Positions 45,542-54,140 of a stretch of DNA of 64,000 nucleotides are shown piece after piece. The stretch comes from Pirellulaceae bacterium. GTDB taxonomy: Bacteria; Planctomycetota; Planctomycetia; Pirellulales; Pirellulaceae. Position numbers and translations under genes: made by a program. The notes under the pieces are model-generated. The model saw only the letters and a program-made list of their open reading frames with translations, was not told the origin of the DNA and did no database searches. The stretch's first letter is position 1, and every line of letters begins with the position of its first letter. The stretch covers positions 1 to 64,000 of the forward strand of contig JADYZV010000194.1 in assembly GCA_020852965.1 (NCBI GenBank), written 5' to 3'.

Positions 45542-45774
45542 CCTCTGCGACCTGGCTACTCGACGTGTATATAGTTCCTAGTCGCCGCGGCAGTGGCATT
45601 GGCACGCAATTGACAAACTCAATCCTCACTCACCCGTTCTTCGCGTCTGTGCAACGCTGGATGCTTCGTACGACAGACGCCCAAAGGCTATACTCACGTT
45701 TCGGTTTCAAGCGTGTCGCGCAGGGCGACACGTTGATGGTGTTTGATCGCACTGCAGAATCCAATATAAAGTAG
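45542..45774 (+). pseudogene. GNAT acetyltransferase, C-terminal fragment
   Basis: Directly after the HAD stop, one frame reads SATWLLDVYIVPSRRGSGIG, the acetyl-CoA-binding motif (R/Q-x-x-G-x-G/A), then TNSILTHPFFASVQRWMLRT, DAQRLYSRFGFKRV. This is the second half of a GNAT enzyme of about 140-150 residues; the first strands and helices are absent and the join coincides with the HAD stop. The GTG at 45565 is not a credible start. Confidence 0.7.
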
Positions 45775-45907
45775 CAAGACGAAAAAAGCGTAGCCAGCCA
45801 CCACATTCAGCCGTGGATGCAATACGTGAGCGCACAAACTGGTGTAGGCGATCACTCAGCTCACGCCAGATTTGTTCGGTCTTCGTTTTTCGCTGTTCTT
45901 GATTCAT
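45707..45907 (-). pseudogene. SigZ-like sigma factor, N-terminal fragment
   Basis: ATG at 45907 follows the stop of the cysteine-rich gene by one base (TAA C ATG). The start MNQEQRKTKTEQIWRELSDR then LHQFVRSRIAS is the N-terminus of SigZ-type sigma factors (IWxEFxxxLxxFIRSRV). Similarity ends after about 37 residues near 45797; the remaining frame is unrelated. Only the first part of region 2 is left, so it cannot work as a sigma factor. The tight junction suggests that intact gene and the cysteine-rich gene were translated together. Confidence 0.6.
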
Positions 45908-45908
45908 G

Positions 45909-46046
45909 TTAGCAGCAAGATTTGTCCGGCTTCGAACTTGCCTCGGAATTGCATTGTGAACAGCAGCAGCAGCAACAGCAGCGATTACTGCAACAACTTG
46001 CTTTTTCGCAACATTCTGGCTGGTTTTGTTTGGCTTGCTCGGTCAT
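45909..46046 (-). CDS. Cysteine-rich 45-residue protein, metallothionein-like in composition
   Basis: Small gene with strong ribosome site (AAGGAG, 6-7 bases before ATG 46046). The product has 45 residues, 14 of them Cys: MTEQAKQNQPECCEKASCC, then SNRCCCCCCCSQCNSEASSK, PDKSCC. Cys pairs at 12-13, 18-19 and 44-45, seven consecutive Cys at 23-29 and one at 32 suggest metal or metalloid binding; no family is recognised. It is followed one base after its stop by the ATG of a SigZ-like start, a layout for coupled translation. The CTG/TGC-like triplet run makes chance low complexity a competing explanation, but the ribosome site, the coupling and the spread of the other Cys pairs argue for a real gene. 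Confidence 0.6.
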   Translation of the reverse strand: MTEQAKQNQPECCEKASCCSNRCCCCCCCSQCNSEASSKPDKSCC

Positions 46047-46130
46047 TTCACGCTCCTTATAGAGTAGTTAAAATGGGCTGTCAAATTGCCCTTCACTCCA
46101 TAGACGTCGGAGGCTCAAGAAAGACGCACC

Positions 46131-46162
46131 AAAAACCGCTGGAGCGTCAAAAAATCCAGCGG
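46131..46162 (-). terminator. Intrinsic terminator
   Basis: On the minus strand: CCGCTGGA, loop with a run of six T, TCCAGCGG, then TTTTTGG. Perfect 8-bp stem and T5 tail, about 50 bases after the stop of the protease-like gene 46211-47473, which it should terminate. It also insulates the cysteine-rich gene. Confidence 0.85.
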
Positions 46163-46210
46163 AGTTGCGAAGCGGGACGTATCAGAAGGGCAATTACTGT
46201 TCGCGAGTAA

Positions 46211-47473
46211 CTAGCGAACGCTGCCGGCGACAGGGGGAGAGACGGAGCGCGATACCAACGTGGCTTGGGCAATCATGCCTTGCAGCAGTGGCTGGAGCAC
46301 ATCGGCAGGCAAAGCGTATGAGGAGACGCGTCCGGCGCGAGCGATGTTGAGCCCGACGACTTGGCCGTCCAAATTGCATAGCGGGCCGCCGCACTGGGTG
46401 GGGTCGAGCACGGTGTCGTGCAAGAAAACGCGATCGAAGCCGGTGGCGCGAGCGCTGACGGGCCCGTTGACTTCCATCTCCGTCTCGTCGAGTAGTTCGT
46501 CGGCGAGGTCCATGAGCTGGGCGTTGATTTCGAACTCCTTCTCAGCTCGCGAAATGGTCAGCTTGACCACAGTTCCGCCACGGGAGGCATCGATGGCGCG
46601 TTGAAAGCCTTGGTGGGAAGCGACCGGGCTACCATTGACAGCGATGATATTGTCACCGACTCGCAAGCCCGCCTGCTCAGCTCCGGTCCCCATCAGCACG
46701 CGAACCACGGCGGCACCAGCGGTCGAATCGGTAAGCTCGACGCCTAGCACGGCCCGCGCGGATCGAACCGATTGAATTCCCGCGCTGACAACGCCCACGG
46801 CGGTGGGCATTTTGGCGATGTCAGTCGTCGCCAACCAAGTGCCTCGCGAGGGAATGCTCGAATTGGCCCAATGGACGGCGCTCAGTCCGTCGCGTTGGAC
46901 TCGAAGCAACGCGATATCGTAATCGCTCGAAAGTTGCACGATCTCAGCGACTAATTCGGAGTTGTCGGACAATTGAGCGGTTACTTTGTCTCTGCCCGAT
47001 AGCTGGCTGGCTTTGGTTGCAATCCAGCCGTCGGAATCGACGATGGCACCCAACGCGATCTGCCGCCCCTCTTCGTTCAGGAGCTGAACGGTACTCAAAC
47101 GAGTATCGACGACCGCCTCGCTGAAGGCGCGGAGCATGGTGAAGTTATTGCGTTGATGGGCGCGGCGCAGGCCCGAAGAAAAGTCGGGGCGGAAGCTCGA
47201 ATGGCTGAGTGGCTCTTGGACAAATTGCGCACCTTGATTTTCGGCTGGCTCGGTCAGATCGCAGCTATCGACTTGGCATAACGGCTGAGGTTCTGGTTCG
47301 GTAGCCAGTGCGGTGAGCAGACGCGTTGCGGATAGCGAAGTCCAGCTTAGAACAAAGCCACCTAGCAGGGCGAACAGCATCAATGTCTGAGCCATTGGGG
47401 CCTGAGCAAATCGAGAGCGGTTTGGCAAGCTGCACGGAGAATTGCCGGGAACCTTAGATAGCGAATTTTTCAC
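46211..47473 (-). CDS. Trypsin-like (S1C) protein with PDZ insert, catalytic residues replaced
   Basis: 420 residues with one N-terminal membrane segment (TLMLFALLGGFVLSWTSL), so anchored and facing the periplasm. The protease N-lobe is seen at about 120-235 (GAIVDSDGWIATKASQL, SSDYDIALLRV). A PDZ domain follows at about 240-300 (VLMGTGAEQAGLRVGDNIIA, VNGSPVASHQGFQRAI). Then the end of the protease fold returns (LDPTQCGGPLCNLDGQVVGL, SSYALPADV). In active relatives the first segment has TAAHV or TNNHV; here TKASQ, so His is lost. GNSGGPL became TQCGGPL, so Ser is Cys. It is probably an inactive homologue, perhaps a regulator or binder. It lies just downstream of the intact paralogue on the same strand. 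Confidence 0.82.
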   Translation of the reverse strand: MKNSLSKVPGNSPCSLPNRSRFAQAPMAQTLMLFALLGGFVLSWTSLSATRLLTALATEPEPQPLCQVDSCDLTEPAENQGAQFVQEPLSHSSFRPDFSSGLRRAHQRNNFTMLRAFSEAVVDTRLSTVQLLNEEGRQIALGAIVDSDGWIATKASQLSGRDKVTAQLSDNSELVAEIVQLSSDYDIALLRVQRDGLSAVHWANSSIPSRGTWLATTDIAKMPTAVGVVSAGIQSVRSARAVLGVELTDSTAGAAVVRVLMGTGAEQAGLRVGDNIIAVNGSPVASHQGFQRAIDASRGGTVVKLTISRAEKEFEINAQLMDLADELLDETEMEVNGPVSARATGFDRVFLHDTVLDPTQCGGPLCNLDGQVVGLNIARAGRVSSYALPADVLQPLLQGMIAQATLVSRSVSPPVAGSVR

Positions 47474-47606
47474 GATGCACTTTCACAGGTGAGAGTTGCC
47501 GATCGTGGAAGATTCCCTTCTTACCACTCCATTGATTCCGATAATGATCTAGTTTAGTCGAACCTGCGCGGCCTGTGGTGCGGATTCGACTCAAGTGTAC
47601 AGAGAT

Positions 47607-48902
47607 TTAACCGCCGCGGACGCCGACGGTGACGGGAAGTTGTAGGATTTGATCCTTGCGTTGAACCTTGAGCACGATTACGTCCCCAGGCATACTCTGT
47701 TCTACGTGCTCGCGTAGTTCGACGAAGGTAGTAATGGCCACACCGTCACAAGCCACGATGAGATCGCCAACTTCGAGCCCCGCCTGGCGGGCAGGTCCGC
47801 TTGGATCCAATGAGGAGATCAGTGCTCGCTCGTCCCCCTTGGTCCCTCCGACGCCGATAATCGGTTGGTAGCCAGGGAGCATACCCCATACTTCTCGATT
47901 GACCATCCGGTCCCAACTGGCGCTAAACACATCGATGGGAACGTGCATGTTGTCTTCGACATCGGTGCCGATGCGCGAGTGGATCCCGATCAGCTTACCT
48001 TCCAAAGTAAACAGTGGGCCACCGCTATCACCTCCGATAAGGGCGCAATCCGTGAATAGGGTATGAGCAACTTTTTCACTACGACTTTTGCTGATCTTCA
48101 AAACGCGTCCAACTCGGATCACGGCTCCACGATCTGGCTTCCAGCCGCCAGGGTGCCCCGAGGCGATACACCACTGGCCAACTCGCAAATCGCTGCTGCG
48201 TCCGATGGTCGCGTGGGGCCATGGGCCAAAGCGGCTGTCTTCGATTTTTATCAGACCGGCGTCTTTGTCGCGATTCATTCCCAGCGTCCGCGCCTTGAGC
48301 TGCGTGCCGTCGCTGAGAATGACCCAGGCCACACGGTCTTTGCCGCCGGCTACGTGGGCAGCCGTCAGCACATAGCCGTCGGCGGTAATGATCACACCGC
48401 TCCCTTGGGCCGAGCCTTGCTGTACATTGACAGTGACCCGTTCGATGGCTTTGGCCACTTTGGATTGTTGCAGTTCGAGCGCTTTGAGCTCTTGTAAGGT
48501 ACTCGGTTCGCGGCCGAGAAAGACCGACTGCAGCCCACTAGCCAGGGCGACATACGTGGCACCATCCTGTTGCTTGTCCGCAGACGACACCGACGCTTTG
48601 GCTGCCACACGCGGCAGATTTGACGAATCCCCAGCAGTCGGTGCTTGTGTGCTCGGGAATTGAGAGCCGGGTAGCTGCCCAGGCTGATTCAACTCCGCTG
48701 GTGCCAATTCGAGCGGAGCGGGGGCTCGGTAGGGCAGGGGCGAATTTTGTGAAGGTGTTTGAGGCGGGAGGACCGATTCAACCTGCCCATGGGCTTCGAT
48801 CAGCCCCAACCAAGCACAACATAGCAGCACTAGCCAAAAGGGAGAATGGACGCCGCGGCGCTGAAGGCGATTCGAGCCATCCAAGGTCGAACTTATATGC
48901 AT
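47607..48902 (-). CDS. Trypsin-like serine protease with PDZ domain (DegP/HtrA-like)
   Basis: Exported protease of 431 residues. N-terminal hydrophobic stretch (WLVLLCCAWLGLIEAHGQ) then a Pro/Gln-rich linker. Catalytic triad intact: His in VLTAAHVAGG near 178, Asp in NRDKDAGLIKI near 213, Ser in GGDSGGPLFTLEGKLIGI near 289. PDZ domain at about 355-420 (SLDPSGPARQAGLEVGDLIV, ITTFVELREHVEQSMPGDVI). Role: breakdown or sensing of misfolded envelope proteins, by analogy. ATG at 48902 is favoured over the TTG two codons earlier. The inactive-looking paralogue follows 134 bases downstream, so both may be expressed together. Confidence 0.9.
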   Translation of the reverse strand: MHISSTLDGSNRLQRRGVHSPFWLVLLCCAWLGLIEAHGQVESVLPPQTPSQNSPLPYRAPAPLELAPAELNQPGQLPGSQFPSTQAPTAGDSSNLPRVAAKASVSSADKQQDGATYVALASGLQSVFLGREPSTLQELKALELQQSKVAKAIERVTVNVQQGSAQGSGVIITADGYVLTAAHVAGGKDRVAWVILSDGTQLKARTLGMNRDKDAGLIKIEDSRFGPWPHATIGRSSDLRVGQWCIASGHPGGWKPDRGAVIRVGRVLKISKSRSEKVAHTLFTDCALIGGDSGGPLFTLEGKLIGIHSRIGTDVEDNMHVPIDVFSASWDRMVNREVWGMLPGYQPIIGVGGTKGDERALISSLDPSGPARQAGLEVGDLIVACDGVAITTFVELREHVEQSMPGDVIVLKVQRKDQILQLPVTVGVRGG

Positions 48903-49170
48903 CGGCAAATCCCAGGGAACGGATACAAAGGAAACAGCCCTTAGAGTTTGCCTCTAAAGACTTTGCTGGACATCCTGATTATTCGTGCGATCAGAACAAA
49001 ATGAAACCCTTTGGCAAATCTTTTTCTGCAGATGTAGCCAATTTAGTAACGCCAAACTGGGAAAAGGTAACGAGTTTGACGGTTGAACCACGCCCCAGCC
49101 AAGCAATAGCTGGACTGGACAGCTCGTTGAATTCGCAGAAATGTGGCAGGTAGGGCTTCGATGTGACTCT

Positions 49171-49231
49171 CGGTGGGGGACCACCGAGCCACTGTGCTTC
49201 GCGGTGGGGGACCACCGAGCTACTGTGCTAC
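49171..49231 (+). repeat. Tandem repeat of a 30-31-bp hairpin unit
   Basis: Two copies of CGGTGGGGGACCACCGAGC followed by C/TACTGTGCT. Each unit folds as CGGTGG-GGGA-CCACCG. They lie about 100 bases before the thioredoxin-like gene and may influence its expression or be a dispersed palindrome family. Confidence 0.75.
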
Positions 49232-49333
49232 CGTGATTTTCGGGCTGGATTTCAAGAGTCAATTGTGGTATCCGACCAGCTACACTCCGCAGCGGTGGGC
49301 AGGCTGCGTGAAACAAGCATCGGAGAGATTGTC

Positions 49334-49789
49334 ATGAGCAAATTGCGTCAGACGGCGGAGCGGATTGCCAAAGGTGTGGTCAATACCAGTGTATTGGCCA
49401 CCGTGTCGGCCGTTTTATTAGCCAGCGCCGGGCGAGCGGAAGAGATCCAATGGCTACGATCAGCAGCGCAGGCGGGTGAGCTGGCGGCGCAGAGCGGCAA
49501 ACCAATCCTGGTTTACATTCGCTCAGCCAATTGCCACTACTGCGACTTGATGCAGAGCAACGTCTGGCAAGATCCGACCACGGTGGACACGGTCATGCGT
49601 GACTTTGTGCCGCTTAAGTTGACCCGAGAGGAGAATCCTGAGGCGGTAAAAGTGCTCCAAGTGAAAGGTTTTCCGACTACAGTCATCTTTACGGCTGATC
49701 GTCGCTACGTCGATCGACTCGATGGCTACGTCGAAGCGGAACGCTTTCGCGCGGCGGTTGGTAAAATGCATGCCGATGTGCGGCGGTAA
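49334..49789 (+). CDS. Exported thioredoxin-like protein
   Basis: 151 residues with signal peptide (GVVNTSVLATVSAVLLASAG, then RAEE). Thioredoxin fold with redox motif SANCHYCDLM near 66-72 (CxxC) and the cis-Pro segment KGFPTTVIFTADRRYV. It resembles the short DUF255/thioredoxin-like proteins that reduce or shuffle disulfides in the periplasm. ATG at 49334 is chosen because GGAGAG precedes it; upstream in-frame codons run into repeats. It stands alone. Confidence 0.85.
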   Translation: MSKLRQTAERIAKGVVNTSVLATVSAVLLASAGRAEEIQWLRSAAQAGELAAQSGKPILVYIRSANCHYCDLMQSNVWQDPTTVDTVMRDFVPLKLTREENPEAVKVLQVKGFPTTVIFTADRRYVDRLDGYVEAERFRAAVGKMHADVRR

Positions 49790-49805
49790 GACTGGGGGGC
49801 GACGT

Positions 49806-49880
49806 CTCTATTTCATAAAACGTAGCTCGCGCCAGACAAGCTGGCATGGGGCCGATGCCAATTGAGATGTGTGGTACAAC
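49806..49880 (-). repeat. 75-bp dispersed repeat, copy 2
   Basis: Inverted copy of 13621-13695: on the minus strand GTTGTACCACACATCTCAAT, then CCCCATGCCAGCTTGTCTGG and TTTTATGAAATAGAG, with a few substitutions and small indels. Confidence 0.75.
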
Positions 49881-49909
49881 CAGCCGCTTACGGGAAGTTA
49901 CCATGAAGT

Positions 49910-51301
49910 TCACGGTTCACGGAGGCAGTGCATGTTGGCCATCGAGATGCCGCTGACGATTGCACCGATAATACCGACAAAGCCTTGATCGGTTCCGCAC
50001 AGGAACAAATTCTTCAAGTGCGTTGAGCCATCGAGAACTTTTTCGGGCGCACCGTAGACCGCTCCATTGTCATGCGAAGTAAAGCGACGAATGGTTTTCG
50101 GGGTGAACACATCGGTGTCGATTACGTGGGAGCGAAAATCGGGAATGAAACGCACGGCAGCCGCGACACTGCGATCGTACCACCACAATTTCTGCCGCGC
50201 ATAGTCCGAATCGTTCAGCTCGCTCCAGCGCTGGAAGTCGGCAATGGTGGTTAAGCGAATAACGCCATCTTCCAAATTGCCGACCTCGCTGGGATACAAG
50301 TAGTTGTTTGGGCTGCAAATCACTCCAGTGCGTGTGTCGCACAGTTCGCCTGCGGGGGCTCGCCAAGTGAATTTGGGACTGTCATTAAAGAATACGATCG
50401 TTTCGCCAAAGCCCAAATCCTTCGGCTGTCTATCGAGCACGCTGATCGACTCGATAAAAGTCAACTGGCCGGCGCGGTCGGGCGTTTGCTCGGTTAGGTC
50501 GTCGCACAGTCGCTGAGTCTCGATAATGCCAGCGCTCGACAGGACGCGTTTGGCTTGCAGCTCTTCACCGCTTTCGAGCACAACACCCACCGCGCGATCA
50601 CCCTCGGTGACAATGCGTTCCACCCCGCTCCGCAGCTTGAGCTCGCCACCCAAAGCCCGGTAGCGGCGGACCAAATGTTTCAGTATCAGACGCACGCCTT
50701 TGAAGGGGCGCGCGAAGCCCTCTAAAAAGATGCTGCGGAACATAATGCAGAACTGCCCGTAGTCCATGTCATCTTCGCGAGCATTGCCATACCACATCAG
50801 CGGGCATAGCAGCATTTCGATCAGCAGGGGGTCGCTAATCGTATCGGACAAGAACTGGCGCGCCGAGCCACCGAAGTTGTCTTGATTGAGATCGTCGTAG
50901 TCGGCCAATTGATCGAGCAGGCGTTCAAACGCGTCGACCTGCTTGGGGAATTCGCGAGCCACTTCGCTCTTAAGCAGTTCGATATCGTTGGTGAAGCCGA
51001 GCCGCACCCCGGGGAAGGCGATGGCCGAGCCGACTTGAGGTGAGAGCTCGAAATCCTCCCATTTGAATCGGAGTTGCCTGAGCAATCGAGCCAACGGACC
51101 TTTTTTCGTACCGGGCGGAGTGAAATTGGTTACCGCGTGAAGGCCCACATCATAATTGCGACCACCGCTGCGATAAAACGAGTTCAGGCCGCCGATGGTC
51201 CAATGTTTTTCTAAGATGCAGACCTTTTGGTCGTAATGGGCCAAGCGAATGCCGGCGGCTAGCCCTGACATTCCTGCACCGATAATGATGGTATCGTACA
51301 C
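49910..51301 (-). CDS. FAD-dependent phytoene-desaturase-like oxidoreductase
   Basis: Flavoprotein of about 463 residues of the CrtI/CrtISO-like group. Dinucleotide motif TIIIGAGMSGLAAGIRLAHY at the start, EKHWTIGGLNSFYRSGGRNY, a central catalytic domain (DMDYGQFCIMFRSIFLEGFA), and the C-terminal FAD motif NLFLCGTDQGFVGIIGAIVS. It probably desaturates, isomerises or saturates a polyene or lipid. The start is uncertain: GTG at 51301 (VYDTIIIGAG) fits the family; in-frame codons farther upstream encode a non-matching Pro/Arg/Ser tail derived from repeats. An acyl carrier protein gene lies 200 bases upstream on the same strand, so an acyl-ACP pathway is a possible context. Confidence 0.82.
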   Translation of the reverse strand: MYDTIIIGAGMSGLAAGIRLAHYDQKVCILEKHWTIGGLNSFYRSGGRNYDVGLHAVTNFTPPGTKKGPLARLLRQLRFKWEDFELSPQVGSAIAFPGVRLGFTNDIELLKSEVAREFPKQVDAFERLLDQLADYDDLNQDNFGGSARQFLSDTISDPLLIEMLLCPLMWYGNAREDDMDYGQFCIMFRSIFLEGFARPFKGVRLILKHLVRRYRALGGELKLRSGVERIVTEGDRAVGVVLESGEELQAKRVLSSAGIIETQRLCDDLTEQTPDRAGQLTFIESISVLDRQPKDLGFGETIVFFNDSPKFTWRAPAGELCDTRTGVICSPNNYLYPSEVGNLEDGVIRLTTIADFQRWSELNDSDYARQKLWWYDRSVAAAVRFIPDFRSHVIDTDVFTPKTIRRFTSHDNGAVYGAPEKVLDGSTHLKNLFLCGTDQGFVGIIGAIVSGISMANMHCLREP

Positions 51302-51507
51302 TGCAGCAACTTTGCGACTGGGCCAACCTGATCGTCGTGAACGAAGATACGAGTCCGTAGTGGGGGGAGGGGGGGCTACGAGCCCGCATGACTGGGAATA
51401 CGCAAGAGCTCGTAAGCTCGTCCACTGCGGCTTACAGATCGACACAAACCATGAAGACAGCTAACAGGCGTACGCAAGGACTCGCAACCTCGTCCACGGC
51501 CGTTGCG
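51302..51507. repeat. Repeat pieces between the ACP and desaturase genes
   Basis: Diverged arms of the GTAGTGGACGAGG family in inverse direction at 51406-51427 (AGCTCGTAAGCTCGTCCACT) and 51478-51498 (GGACTCGCAACCTCGTCCAC), plus a G-rich run near 51358-51376 (GTAGTGGGGGGAGGGGGGG). Confidence 0.6.
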
Positions 51508-51759
51508 CTACATGGTAACCATTTTGGGTTCTAAGTACCCGACCGTGCTGGCCATGCTGGCGAGTTGCCCGTAGTCTTCTTCTGGTATCTGAATGCGATG
51601 CCGCTTGCGAAGCTCCATGACGATGTCGAGGAAATCCATGCTGTCGAGCTCAATCTGGTCGCGAAACGACTGCTCATCCTTGAGATCACTCAGGTCTTCA
51701 TCGGGGGCAATTTCACTGAGAATGTCGAGGATTTCGACTCGGATCTCCGCTGGGGTCAT
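51508..51759 (-). CDS. Acyl carrier protein
   Basis: 83 residues, acidic, carries acyl groups on a phosphopantetheine arm. The attachment site is Ser40 in the motif LDSMDF; the helices around it (RVEILDILSEIAPDEDL, FLDIVMELRKRH, IQIPEEDYGQLASMASTVGY) have the ACP pattern. It is different enough from the fatty-acid AcpP to suggest a specialised pathway. AAGGAG lies well placed before ATG 51759. The nearest same-strand gene is the desaturase-like flavoprotein. Confidence 0.9.
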   Translation of the reverse strand: MTPAEIRVEILDILSEIAPDEDLSDLKDEQSFRDQIELDSMDFLDIVMELRKRHRIQIPEEDYGQLASMASTVGYLEPKMVTM

Positions 51760-52055
51760 TACCTGAAAACTCCTTAAAAATTCTTTAATGATCTAAATGA
51801 TCAACTCGCGTGGCGGTGGTCGCCAGACTGCGGAAGTCTACCGTCTGGCAACGGTAGCCACAAAATAACATAGCTGCGGTCACCGCATGTTACCCGCAAG
51901 CGGTCGATTCGGCTAGTTCTCCTGGCCGCCAGAACGGCAATTGCGAACATGGCGGTTTGCGGGTATCTTCGCAGACCGTACAAAATGTGCGAAAAGCTCG
52001 TCCAATTTCCCGCTACTTATCCTAACGTTTTTTATTGAAATAGAAAGTGTTACTC

Positions 52056-54140
52056 ATGAGCGTTTCCGCTGCGCGAACCGAAAAGACGATCGAACAACTC
52101 GCTATCGACACCATTCGAACCTTGAGCATGGATGCGGTTCAAGCAGCCAACAGCGGGCATCCTGGGACCCCCATGGCGCTGGCACCGGTGGCATTCCAGG
52201 TATGGACCGAAGCCATGCGTTACGATCCGGCTCAACCGCTGTGGCCCAATCGAGACAGGTTTGTGCTCAGTTGCGGCCACGCGTCGATGCTGTTGTATTC
52301 GATATTGCACTTGACCGGGGTCAAAGCGACCGGCAAGCAGGGAAAGGTTCTCAATCGACCGGCGATCGACCTGGACGACATCAAGAACTTCCGCCAGTTA
52401 AATAGTCCTTGCGCGGGACACCCCGAGTATGGCGAAGCGGCGGGTATCGAGACGACCACCGGGCCGCTGGGGCAGGGCATTAGCAATAGCGTCGGCATGG
52501 CGATTGCCTCCAAGTGGCTGGGGGCGACCTATAATCGGCCCGGCTTCGAGCTGTTCGACTACGACACGTACGCCTTATGTGGCGATGGGGACATCATGGA
52601 AGGAGTCTCCAATGAAGCCGCCTCGATGGCTGGACATATGCAGTTGTCGAATCTGTGTTGGATCTACGATGACAATCGCATCACGATTGAAGGGCACACC
52701 GACCTGACGTTTAGTGAAGACGTTGCTGAGCGTTTCAAGGGGCTGGGGTGGAATACCCTTCGCGTGGAGGATGCCAACGATACCGCCGCGCTCGGTCGGG
52801 CGCTTGAGAACTTCAAAGCCTGCCAGGACAAGCCAACCTTGATCGTGGTCCGTAGCATCATCGGCTATGGCTCGCCCAACAAGGCAGACACGCACGGAGC
52901 GCACGGTTCCCCGTTGGGTGAAGAGGAAATCAAGCTTACCAAAAAATACTACGGCTGGCCCGAGAACGAAAAGTTCCTGGTACCCGAGGAAGTCCCCGAG
53001 TATTTCCGCAATACGGTGGGGGACAAAGGCGCCCAAGCGAGCGGCGAGTGGACCGCCAAGTTTGCCAAGTACAAAGCCAGCTTTGCAAAAGAAGCGGCCG
53101 AGTTGGAGGCAATCTTTGCGCGTCGTCTGCCTGCCGGATGGGATCGCGGTTTGACCGAGTTCCCCGCTGATGCAAAGGGCATGGCCACGCGAGTCAGCAG
53201 CGGAAAAGTGCTCAACATGTTGGCTCCCCACATGCCATGGCTGCTGGGTGGTTCGGCGGATCTGGCACCGAGCACGATGACATTGCTCGACGAGCAAGCT
53301 GCCTTTAGCCCGCAGGATTATTCGGGTCGCAATTTTCACTTCGGCATTCGCGAGCACGGAATGGCGGCGGCTCTCAACGGCATGTCGGTCAGCGGACTGC
53401 GACCTTATGGGGCCACGTTCTTTGTATTCACCGACTACTTGCGTCCCGCCTTGCGTTTGAGCAGCGTGATGCACCAGCCCGTGCTGTATGTGCTGACGCA
53501 CGATTCGATCGGGCTCGGCGAGGACGGCCCAACGCACCAGCCAGTCGAGCACTTGGCGGCGTGTCGAGCTATTCCCGGCCTATATGTTTTCCGTCCAGGG
53601 GATGCCAACGAAGTGACCGAGTGCTACCGCGCGATCATGCAGTTGACCCATCACCCGGCGGCGTTGGTGCTTTCGCGTCAAAATGCTCCGACCTTGGACC
53701 GCAAGCAATACGCGCCCGCTGCTGGGTGCGGCCAGGGGGGCTATGTATTGAGCGACTGCAAGGGGGCACCGCAAGTCATCTTGATCGGCACTGGGACTGA
53801 ATTGCAACTGTGCCTCCAAGCCCAAGCCGAGTTGACTAGCCAAGGCATCGCCACGCGCGTCGTTAGTATGCCGTGCCAGGAATTGTTCGATGACCAGCCG
53901 ATCGCATATCGCCAAAGCGTGCTGCCTCAAAGCTGCGATGTGCGAATAGCTTGCGAAGCTGGCGTTCGTCAGGGGTGGGATAAGTACATCGGTACCGACG
54001 GGCACTTTGTAGGAATGTTCAGCTTTGGTGCGTCGGCACCGGCCAACGAACTGTACGATCACTTCAAGATCAACGCTGCCCAGATCGTCAGTTTGGCACA
54101 GGTCGCCATTCGCGGATTGGACGATAGTACGACTACATGA
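52056..54140 (+). CDS. tkt: Transketolase
   Basis: Thiamine-diphosphate enzyme of the pentose phosphate pathway, 694 residues, full length. Seen: AANSGHPGTPMALAPVAFQV, CGHASMLLYSILHLTGV, TTGPLGQGISNSVGMAIASK, ThDP motif GDGDIMEGVSNEAASMAGH, DDNRITIEGHTDLTF, then the pyrimidine domain (GGSADLAPSTMT, HFGIREHGMAAALNGMSVSG) and C-terminal domain (ACEAGVRQGWDKYIG). ATG at 52056 is taken; a GTG three codons earlier is possible, ribosome site weak in both cases. The stop overlaps the start of the next gene by four bases (ATGA). Confidence 0.97.
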   Translation: MSVSAARTEKTIEQLAIDTIRTLSMDAVQAANSGHPGTPMALAPVAFQVWTEAMRYDPAQPLWPNRDRFVLSCGHASMLLYSILHLTGVKATGKQGKVLNRPAIDLDDIKNFRQLNSPCAGHPEYGEAAGIETTTGPLGQGISNSVGMAIASKWLGATYNRPGFELFDYDTYALCGDGDIMEGVSNEAASMAGHMQLSNLCWIYDDNRITIEGHTDLTFSEDVAERFKGLGWNTLRVEDANDTAALGRALENFKACQDKPTLIVVRSIIGYGSPNKADTHGAHGSPLGEEEIKLTKKYYGWPENEKFLVPEEVPEYFRNTVGDKGAQASGEWTAKFAKYKASFAKEAAELEAIFARRLPAGWDRGLTEFPADAKGMATRVSSGKVLNMLAPHMPWLLGGSADLAPSTMTLLDEQAAFSPQDYSGRNFHFGIREHGMAAALNGMSVSGLRPYGATFFVFTDYLRPALRLSSVMHQPVLYVLTHDSIGLGEDGPTHQPVEHLAACRAIPGLYVFRPGDANEVTECYRAIMQLTHHPAALVLSRQNAPTLDRKQYAPAAGCGQGGYVLSDCKGAPQVILIGTGTELQLCLQAQAELTSQGIATRVVSMPCQELFDDQPIAYRQSVLPQSCDVRIACEAGVRQGWDKYIGTDGHFVGMFSFGASAPANELYDHFKINAAQIVSLAQVAIRGLDDSTTT

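Noticed and set aside
45957-45986. CAG/TGC triplet run as simple microsatellite only
   Set aside because: It is interrupted and lies in a frame with further Cys pairs and a strong ribosome site; kept as a gene, but the low-complexity explanation is noted there.
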